This document shows, one piece after another, positions 52,547 through 57,503 of a DNA stretch of 57,503 nucleotides. Position numbers and translations under genes: made by a program. The notes beneath the pieces are model-generated. The model had not been told where the DNA came from. It ran no database searches and saw only the letters and a program-made list of their open reading frames with translations. Location: positions 1 through 57,503 of the forward strand of contig JADJHJ010000020.1 in the NCBI GenBank assembly GCA_016707605.1. Reading direction: 5' to 3'. The stretch is from Candidatus Promineofilum glycogenicum (GTDB lineage: Bacteria; Chloroflexota; Anaerolineae; Promineifilales; Promineifilaceae). The first letter of the stretch is position 1. Each line of letters begins with the position of its first letter.

Positions 52547-53717
52547 AGCGGGGATCGTTCGCCTCAGAAGCCATTCGGCCGCCGCGGCGCAATTCCTCAA
52601 TGACTTGCCATTCGCCCGTCGCCGGGTGCTGGTATTGCCAGTAGCGCCAGCCGTTAGCCGACTTCCAGCCGGAAGCATCCCTGGCTGCTGTAGACGGCGA
52701 ACTGTAGACCTTGCCACCAAACTCCATCCGGCCGCCTGGGTCAATTAGCAGTCCGGTTTGTTCCGCTTTGCCCTTGGCGCGCACTAGTATCGGATAGCCG
52801 GGGGGCGGCGCTTCGGGTGTTGCCACAGGGGCGGGAGCGATAGCCGGCGGGGCGACAGGCGATGCGTCGGCCGTTGCCACGGGGGCAGCCGGCGTCGGGC
52901 CGCCAACGCCTCTGGCCCGCTTGGCCCGGGGCGGAGTGGCTTGCCCCGGTTCACCTGTCAGTTGGTGCTCGCCATTGGCCACGGCGGCAATGCCACTCGC
53001 CTCAACCCAATACTCCTCATCCAACGTCAGCACGGTGTGAGGCTCTTTGGTAACGCCAACACCGTACTTGATGAGTAGCTCGATGAGCGCCGCGCCGTCA
53101 ATCAGGCTAATTGGTGCTTTGCCCGTGGCCCTGGCTTCTTCGCGCGCCCCTTTCGAGAAGCCGCTGGTGGTGATGATGATGCCCTGTTCATGGGTGGTCA
53201 GCGAGCCACGCAATTCGCGCACGATCTTGGATTGGACGTTGTACTTCCAGCGCTTGACCTGCACCGCGGCATGGATAGACGTCACGCCGCCAGCATTCAG
53301 GATACCACGCACATCGATACCGCCATCACCGCTATAGCTGGTCACCTGCACGCTGGACTCGTCGAAGCCGATGGCGATCATTAGCTCACGGACAAGAACC
53401 TCGAAGCGGTCGGCGGGCACGGCCAGGAGACGGCTTTGTAGGGTTTGGCGCGTGTCGCTGTTGATGGCCTCGACGCGCCGGGCGATGTCGTCAGTCTGCG
53501 CCCGGCGCTTGATGGCGAACTGCCCTTTGCCCAGCCGCTCGAAGCGCGAGTCGGGCTTTTTGGTGTCAACGTAGAGCCGCGAACCCATTGTCGCTTCGGG
53601 TGTCTGGCCGGTCGGCGTGATCAGCCTGCGCTCCAGGGCGCGGCGGGCGATTTCGCGGAAGTGCAGGGGCCGATTGTCGGCTTCAAGGATGGCTTGCGCG
53701 GCAGAGAGGTAGTCCAC
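52476..53717 (-). CDS. Mrr-type restriction endonuclease with HARE-HTH and RAMA domains
   Basis: 413 residues. N-terminal HARE-HTH (~1-70): SAAQAILEADNRPLHFREIA, ALERRLITPTGQTPEATMGS. Central Mrr_cat nuclease (~100-215): DRFEVLVRELMIAIGFDESS, then GDGGIDVRG (Asp ~134) and the QVKRWK motif (~154), followed by IIITTSGFSKGAREEA. A Pro/Ala-rich linker (~255-310) leads to a RAMA domain (~315-390): LIDPGGRMEFGGKVYSSPST, SGWKSANGWRYW. HARE-HTH and RAMA are both predicted readers of modified DNA, so this enzyme probably cuts modified foreign DNA. The GTG start at 53717 is by family length. Confidence 0.92.
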   Translation of the reverse strand: MDYLSAAQAILEADNRPLHFREIARRALERRLITPTGQTPEATMGSRLYVDTKKPDSRFERLGKGQFAIKRRAQTDDIARRVEAINSDTRQTLQSRLLAVPADRFEVLVRELMIAIGFDESSVQVTSYSGDGGIDVRGILNAGGVTSIHAAVQVKRWKYNVQSKIVRELRGSLTTHEQGIIITTSGFSKGAREEARATGKAPISLIDGAALIELLIKYGVGVTKEPHTVLTLDEEYWVEASGIAAVANGEHQLTGEPGQATPPRAKRARGVGGPTPAAPVATADASPVAPPAIAPAPVATPEAPPPGYPILVRAKGKAEQTGLLIDPGGRMEFGGKVYSSPSTAARDASGWKSANGWRYWQYQHPATGEWQVIEELRRGGRMASEANDPRSSHSAPAQYPPDVPPDATPDPAA

Positions 53718-53753
53718 GGATCGTCTGCTCCAGTCCAGGTATGGGTCTTGGCC

Positions 53754-54014
53754 TCACATTGCAGCCGATGAAGCCTTTTGAGGCAGCGAATCGCTCGGCC
53801 GAATGTCACGCTGAACAGGCGTTCGATCATTTACAGGTATTTCTTTGTTCCATTGAAAGCGGTTTTTTGGTTGAATGAGCGGCCTATTGCTCCACATATG
53901 CGCACTCAGGCGGCACAATGAGCCATAGCCGTGCCACCACACCTTCGGAGCACAATCGATAGTAAGCCAGCTATCTCGCCTGACTATGCGAAGAAGGTCG
54001 TAAACGTGGATCAT
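53754..54014 (-). CDS. Possible small protein, unknown
   Basis: 86 residues with normal-looking composition (MIHVYDLLRIVRRDSWLTID, CAPKVWWHGYGSLCRLSAHM) and lower GC than the neighbours. No ribosome site or family match was recognised. The stretch may be part of a transferred segment rather than a gene. Confidence 0.25.
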   Translation of the reverse strand: MIHVYDLLRIVRRDSWLTIDCAPKVWWHGYGSLCRLSAHMWSNRPLIQPKNRFQWNKEIPVNDRTPVQRDIRPSDSLPQKASSAAM

Positions 54015-54094
54015 TTAGTTGTGAGTAACTCATAAGATATTGGGTGGTGGGTGGGCAGTGGCCAGGGTCTCGCTCAGAAGGTGTACCCTCCCCC

Positions 54095-54359
54095 GGTGCC
54101 TGGCACTTTCCGAAGTGCCGCACCCCGCGCGCGCCGAAAGGTGCAACCCACTCCAGAAAGTGGGCTGCAACCCGCCCCGGTGCCTGGCACTTTCCGAAGT
54201 GCCTCGCACCTTCTTACGTGACTGCGCCGGAAAGGTGCAACCCACTCCAGAAAGTGGGCTGCAACCCGCCCCGGTGCCTGGCACTTTCCGAAGTGCCTCG
54301 CACCTTCTTGCGCGGCCATACCCGAAAGGTGCAACCCACTCCAGAAAGTGGGATGCACC
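54095..54359. repeat. Three tandem units of the GTGCCTGGCACTTTC family
   Basis: Units start at 54095, 54179 and 54273, each GGTGCCTGGCACTTTCCGAA ... AAAGTGGGCTGCA. The first unit lacks about ten bases. The array ends next to the stop of the following minus-strand gene. Confidence 0.9.
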
Positions 54360-54364
54360 GGCGG

Positions 54365-55057
54365 TCATTCGCGAAAGATCATCTCCCGCACATCGGCCAG
54401 CCCCATCTCCGCCCCGGCCAGCGGGTGACGCTCCAGAAATTGGGCCAGCAGCCCCAGGGCCAGGCCGAAGACTTCGCTGCGGCCCGCGCCGAAGGCGGCG
54501 TTGAGCGTGCCGTGGGCGCGGCCGAGTTCCAGCGCTTGCTGCGGCGACAGGCGAATGCTCGTCCAGCGCTCGCCGGCCTCCATCTCCTCCGCTTCGCTGC
54601 CGGCCGCGGCGCGCTTGCGGCCGGCCGGCTTCTGGTTGCTGCCCGCGCCCGACTGACCACTGGTGACTGACAATTGGCTGCTGACATCGGCCCCCTGCCC
54701 CGGCGGGGCCACGTCCCACAACAGGTAGAGCGACTCCAGGTCGGTGACACCTTCGGGAATCTCGCGCGTGCGCCCGGCGACGGCCGTGCGCAGCGCCTCC
54801 AGCCGCGCCGTCAGCACCGACACGGCCAGGTCGGGCACGTCGGGCCGCGCCAGCCCATCCGGCAGGCGCCGGCCCAGGTCGGCCATGAGCGCCTTCTGTT
54901 CCGGGCGCAGGGCGACGTAGACGTTCTGGCGGGCGACCATGCGCCGCGGCCGGCCGCGCTTCGGCTTGTCGCGCAGCAGGTCCTTCAGCGTGCTGACCTT
55001 CTGCTCGTCCGGCTCGGCCTTGTCCTTCGGCCGCTCTTTGGCCCTATCTGCTTTCAT
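54365..55057 (-). CDS. Hypothetical basic protein next to an ExeA-like ATPase
   Basis: 230 residues, no family recognised. The N-terminus is charged, with a KPKRGRPRRMVARQ stretch like an AT hook. A helical part follows (LRPEQKALMADLGRRLPDGL, DVPDLAVSVLTARLEALRTA). A linker (~126-140, SQLSVTSGQSGAG) is encoded by a CACTGGTGACTGACAA repeat (54652-54676). The C-terminal helix-rich domain is WTSIRLSPQQALELGRAHGT plus SEVFGLALGLLAQFLERHPL. The ATPase gene lies 120 bases upstream on the same strand, so both may act together on DNA. The N-terminal and C-terminal halves resemble each other slightly. Confidence 0.6.
   Translation of the reverse strand: MKADRAKERPKDKAEPDEQKVSTLKDLLRDKPKRGRPRRMVARQNVYVALRPEQKALMADLGRRLPDGLARPDVPDLAVSVLTARLEALRTAVAGRTREIPEGVTDLESLYLLWDVAPPGQGADVSSQLSVTSGQSGAGSNQKPAGRKRAAAGSEAEEMEAGERWTSIRLSPQQALELGRAHGTLNAAFGAGRSEVFGLALGLLAQFLERHPLAGAEMGLADVREMIFRE
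54652..54676. repeat. ACTGACCACTGGTGACTGAC tract inside a gene
   Basis: Member of the CAACTGACCACTGACC family, coding for a Ser-rich linker. Confidence 0.65.
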
Positions 55058-55073
55058 GATGGTCTACAAGAAG

Positions 55074-55157
55074 CTCACGCAAAGGCGCAAAGGCAGCAAA
55101 GAACGCCAAGAAGAAGAAAGAACTTGTCTTCCTTTGCGCCTTTGCGCCTTTGCGTGA
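55074..55157. repeat. CTCACGCAAAGGCGC inverted repeat
   Basis: Arms CTCACGCAAAGGCGCAAAGG and its reverse around AGAAAGAACTTGTC; fills the gap between two same-strand genes. Confidence 0.9.
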
Positions 55158-55177
55158 GCTTCCTCATTAGTCACCTG

Positions 55178-56047
55178 TCACTCCGCCTGCCGATAGCCGC
55201 TGTGGGTTTCCAGGAAGCGGGCCACGAACGCGCCATCGATCTGCGCCCCACCGGTGGCCAGCAGTTCCAGGCACAGGTGCAGGCACAGCAGGCAGATGGA
55301 GCGCGGATAGCCGCGCGTCTCGCGCCAGATGGGCAGGATGCTGTCGGGCAGGAAGAGCGGCGGCATGCGGTTCTCGCGCCCGGCGGCCAGCAGCCGGTAC
55401 TCGATGAGCGCCGCCGTGTCGTCGGGGGCCAACGGGTCGAGCGACGACCGGGTGGCCACGCGGTCGTTGAAGTCCTTGGAGCCGCGCAGATTGATGTCCA
55501 GTTCGGGGCGGCCGAGCAGGATGAGCTGGTAGGCCTTGCCGCCGCGCGGGTCGCGGAAGTTCAGCAGGCGGCGCAACTCCTTGTACTGCTCCGGCTCCAA
55601 CTCGTGGGCCTCGTCGATGATGACCAGCGGCAGCACACTGCGGGCCGTCGTCTCGGTCAGGAAGTCGCGCAGTTCGTTGAGCTGGTCTTCGGTGGCGCGG
55701 CGGGTGCGCACGCCGAACTCGGCGGCGATGCGGCGCAGCAGCAGCAGGCCGCTCTTCTTGGGCGGCTCATCGACGCGCGCGGCGACGAAGTCCGGCCGGC
55801 GGTCGTAGCGGCTGTGGAACCAGGAGGCCAACGTCGTCTTGCCCGTGCCCACCTCGCCAACGACGACCGACGCCCCCTGCCCCGCCTCGACCATGTAGCT
55901 GACCTTGGCCAGGGCGCGCCGCGTCTCGGTGGACAGGTACATGAAGCGCGGGTCGGCTTCAATGGTGAACGGCGGGACGACCACGCCCAGCCGCTCCCAA
56001 TCGGGTTTGTAACGGCTCAAGTCTGTATCGAGCAGGCTTTCGACCAT
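55178..56047 (-). CDS. ExeA/TniB-like AAA ATPase
   Basis: 289 residues. It has the ExeA-type opening PPFTIEADPRFMYLSTETRR, Walker A GEVGTGKTTLASWF (~66), Walker B LPLVIIDEAHELEPEQYKEL (~142), then LRRLLNFRD and LILLGRPELDINLRGSKDF with the sensor region and DTAALIEYRLLAAG. The end LPIWRETRGYPRSICLLCLH is also typical. Proteins of this group include ExeA (secretion) and TniB/IstB-like transposition helpers. No secretion genes lie nearby, so a DNA-related role with the downstream basic protein is more likely. AAAGGA precedes the ATG. Confidence 0.85.
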   Translation of the reverse strand: MVESLLDTDLSRYKPDWERLGVVVPPFTIEADPRFMYLSTETRRALAKVSYMVEAGQGASVVVGEVGTGKTTLASWFHSRYDRRPDFVAARVDEPPKKSGLLLLRRIAAEFGVRTRRATEDQLNELRDFLTETTARSVLPLVIIDEAHELEPEQYKELRRLLNFRDPRGGKAYQLILLGRPELDINLRGSKDFNDRVATRSSLDPLAPDDTAALIEYRLLAAGRENRMPPLFLPDSILPIWRETRGYPRSICLLCLHLCLELLATGGAQIDGAFVARFLETHSGYRQAE

Positions 56048-56082
56048 GGTGTCAGTCCTTTAGAGAAAAGCGCACAGGAGTA

Positions 56083-56138
56083 GGTTTCAGGTTCCAGGGG
56101 CCAGGTTCCAGGGGAAGAGCGCTCTTCCCCTGGAACCT
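56083..56138. repeat. GGTTCCAGGGGCCAGG inverted repeat
   Basis: Centred on GGGGAAGAGCGCTCTTCCCC, upstream of the ATPase gene. Confidence 0.88.
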
Positions 56139-56259
56139 TGTTTGCGTGCGCCCTTTCATTCCATACATCCTTTTAGGAGTATACAAGAGTTTGTGTGGTT
56201 TGTACAGGGTCTATGCGGTATGAATTGGCGAGCGGGGAGTAGTAGACCTCACCAAATCA
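56139..56259. other. AT-richer non-coding stretch
   Basis: No gene recognised. Clearly lower GC than the surroundings, leading into the promoter region at 56260-56345. Confidence 0.4.
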
Positions 56260-56310
56260 CAATCTATATGCTATAGATTGCTTGACATTGGTATGTTAGC
56301 TCATTATACT
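56260..56310 (+). promoter_or_regulatory. Palindromic operator and consensus promoter with no obvious gene
   Basis: CAATCTATA-TGC-TATAGATTG (56260-56280) is a perfect 9-bp palindrome ending one base before TTGACA (56282-56287); a 17-base spacer and TATACT (56305-56310) follow. Transcription would run rightward from ~56317, opposite to the ncRNA at 56411-56567. TATAAT boxes on the minus strand (near 56303-56309 and 56337-56342) suggest leftward transcription toward the ATPase gene too. Confidence 0.65.
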
Positions 56311-56410
56311 GTGGATCATCTGTTCGTATAACTCACATTATACACAGATATTAAGAATGTGGGTGGAGAGAGTCACTGGCCGTGCAGACGGACAGGACTC
56401 GGCCTGCCCG

Positions 56411-56567
56411 ACAAAAAAGGCGGCCCAGCTTGCGCCGGGCCGCCCAGTATAAGCGACGGCCTCCTTCCTGCTCAGCGGCGCCGCCAACGCCGTGGGCCGA
56501 AACCCAAAGCAGCGCCCCTTTAATGGGGAGGGGGATTTTGTGTCCCCAAAGGAAGCCTACTCTATCC
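56411..56567 (-). ncRNA. Candidate structured small RNA, ~157 nt, class unknown
   Basis: On the minus strand a consensus promoter (56575-56603) starts a transcript near 56567 that ends at a classic terminator (56413-56444). No start codon with a ribosome site opens a useful frame. The RNA can fold into an outer stem GGCTTCCTT / AAGGAGGCC enclosing hairpins GGGG-CCCC, CCCC-ATTAAA-GGGG, and a CTGCT / AGCAG stem that holds GGG-TTTCGG-CCC and GGCG-CGCC hairpins. I compared it by eye with 6S, SRP, RNase P and tmRNA marks and found none, so its class is open. Confidence 0.6.
56413..56444 (-). terminator. Intrinsic terminator of the candidate ncRNA
   Basis: Minus strand: perfect 8-bp GGCGGCCC / GGGCCGCC stem with a 10-base loop, then six Ts. 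Confidence 0.85.
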
Positions 56568-56574
56568 AGGACTG

Positions 56575-56603
56575 AGCATACCACAGGGGGCACTCTGTGT
56601 CAA
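56575..56603 (-). promoter_or_regulatory. Promoter of the candidate ncRNA
   Basis: Minus strand TTGACA (56598-56603), 17-base spacer, TATGCT (56575-56580). Near-consensus sigma70 type. Confidence 0.75.
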
Positions 56604-56627
56604 TTGCGGTAATGGTCAGTTACCAAT

Positions 56628-56712
56628 TAAGAATGAGGAATGTGGAATGAGGAATTCAGAGCTGTGTTCTCTGAATCTTAATTCCTAATTCCTAATTCCT
56701 AATTCGTAATTC
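56628..56712. repeat. AATTCCTAATTCC inverted repeat tract
   Basis: GAATGAGGAATGTGGAATG on the left, TAATTCCTAATTCCTAATTC on the right, centred on AGAGCTGTGTTCTCT. Stops in all frames before the last ORF. Confidence 0.8.
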
Positions 56713-56750
56713 TCCCCCGCTCCTTCCTGGCGCAAGGAATTGAATTTTCG

Positions 56751-57503
56751 TTGAACGCGCAGGTTGCCCCTGCGGATGGCCGTGCTTTGCCTGTTCTCAG
56801 CCCGGCCGTCGCAGCGGCGCAGGAACGGTTGGGGGAGCTTCGCCGATTGCACGGAGTGACTTCGCACGGCCGCCCGTCTTCGCCCTCGGCGTGCACCGCA
56901 CTTTCTAGAGTGGGCGCTGGGGACAGCGCTGGCACGTCTCTTAGCGACGACGACGGCCGGAAGGTGCGACGCACTCAAGAAAGTGCGACGCACCGGGAGC
57001 GGTGGGCGGAGATCGCGCGGCGGGGGTTGTTCTCGCAGCCGTTGGTCGAACACCTGCGGCGAGTGACGGGTAACCAACGACGAGCGACGAGTGAAGGGGG
57101 GGCAGACCCTCTCCCCAACCCTCTCCCACAGGGCGAGGGGGTGGACCCTCTCCCCAACCCTCTCCCACAGGGCGAGGGGGACAGACCCTCTCCCCAACCC
57201 TCTCCCACAGGGCGAGGGGGCCGGACTGTCTCCTCTGCTTCCCTGCCCGCCTGCCCCCCTACGCAAGTCAAAGTCTACCCCGACATCGCCCTCGCCATCT
57301 TGCGGCGCAAGAAGGCGGCGGCGGGGCGGGTGTGGCTGCTGTTGCGCGCCGCCGACGCGGCTGGGCGCGGGGCGCTGGACGAGCGGGCGGCGGCGCGGCT
57401 GCTGACCGGCGAGGGTTCGCCGCTGCGCATCTGTGGGCGGCGGCAATTGGATAACTTGCTGCGCGCCGGGGAGGGGCTGTTCTGGGAGCGGCGGGCGGGC
57501 GTC
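56751..57503 (+). CDS. Hypothetical protein, 5' part; runs off the window; repeat-rich
   Basis: An open frame without stops from 56703 to the window end; TTG 56751 (AAGGA 12 bases upstream) is the suggested start. Likely real parts are ALPVLSPAVAAAQERLGELR, then RWAEIARRGLFSQPLVEHLR, then VKVYPDIALAILRRKKAAAG, RVWLLLRAADAAGRGALDER, LRICGRRQLDNLLRAGEGLF, a helical, possibly winged-helix domain I do not recognise. Between them lie two repeat-derived inserts: a GTGCACCGCACTTTC-type element (56891-56995) and three 39/40-bp units (57106-57222) giving DPLPNPLPQGEG-type residues. The family is unknown. Confidence 0.55.
   Translation, partial: MNAQVAPADGRALPVLSPAVAAAQERLGELRRLHGVTSHGRPSSPSACTALSRVGAGDSAGTSLSDDDGRKVRRTQESATHRERWAEIARRGLFSQPLVEHLRRVTGNQRRATSEGGADPLPNPLPQGEGVDPLPNPLPQGEGDRPSPQPSPTGRGGRTVSSASLPACPPTQVKVYPDIALAILRRKKAAAGRVWLLLRAADAAGRGALDERAAARLLTGEGSPLRICGRRQLDNLLRAGEGLFWERRAGV
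56891..56995. repeat. GTGCNNNGCACTTTC-family repeat inside the last ORF
   Basis: GTGCACCGCACTTTCTAGAG on the left, CAAGAAAGTGCGACGCACC on the right. In frame. Confidence 0.8.
57106..57222. repeat. CCCTCTCCCCAACCCTCTCC tandem repeat, three units
   Basis: Units start at 57106, 57145 and 57185 (spacing 39 and 40), each ending CACAGGGCGAGGGGG, which pairs with its own start. The 40-base step changes the reading phase of the third unit but keeps the ORF open. Confidence 0.88.

Noticed and set aside
56411..56567. 6S RNA, SRP RNA, RNase P RNA or tmRNA
   Set aside because: No SRP GGAAGG-loop motif in the right context, no RNase P or tmRNA conserved segments, and the fold is multi-branched rather than the single long 6S rod.

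Overview
High-GC bacterial chromosome segment, most likely from a Chloroflexota (Anaerolineae-type filamentous) genome. This assignment is an inference from gene content (a BTAD regulator piece, Uma2 nuclease, baeRF-type protein, crtB-crtI, very long DUF11/DUF7507 repeat protein, GMC oxidoreductase with a Tat partner) and from the dense palindromic repeats; no rRNA or tRNA was seen to anchor it. No CRISPR array was recognised.

Layout. 1-5.6 kb: end of a DNA methyltransferase, a REP-associated transposase with five palindromes, two alpha/beta hydrolases, an orphan BTAD domain, a DUF2726 protein. 5.6-9.8 kb (minus): a secreted protein, frameshifted typA, Uma2. 10-14.6 kb (plus): a ferredoxin-like protein, then crtB-crtI (carotenoid synthesis), with matching CRP-like sites. 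14.7-24 kb (minus): a decayed DUF4258/DUF2283 pair and a ~2,880-residue secreted repeat protein with a long structured leader. 25-31 kb: NmrA/TetR pair, a membrane protein, ParA, a tyrosine phenol-lyase-like enzyme, a CBS protein. 31-39 kb: GH3, HAD, baeRF, a PPC-repeat lipoprotein, a Tat protein/GMC pair. 39-44 kb: sensor kinase, solute-binding lipoprotein, CHRD protein. 44-54 kb: accessory/defence block with a phage antirepressor-like protein, McrBC with an unusual McrB, an IS remnant interrupting an FAD oxidase, an aldo-keto reductase, a SEC-C protein and an Mrr nuclease with HARE-HTH and RAMA domains. 54-57.5 kb: an ExeA-like ATPase pair, a probable new structured ncRNA with its own promoter and terminator, and an incomplete ORF that runs off the window.

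Two themes run through the window. First, at least ten families of short palindromic repeats fill most gene junctions and also sit in frame inside coding sequences (methyltransferase, lipase, DUF2726, crtB, GH3, antirepressor, a 54-kb hypothetical, the last ORF), adding residues or stop codons. Second, many genes are split by single-base shifts (methyltransferase, typA, giant protein twice, CBS, GMC, mcrB, SEC-C protein, others), which suggests either assembly indels or widespread decay. Three genes also look leaderless, with a -10 box exactly six bases before the start codon.
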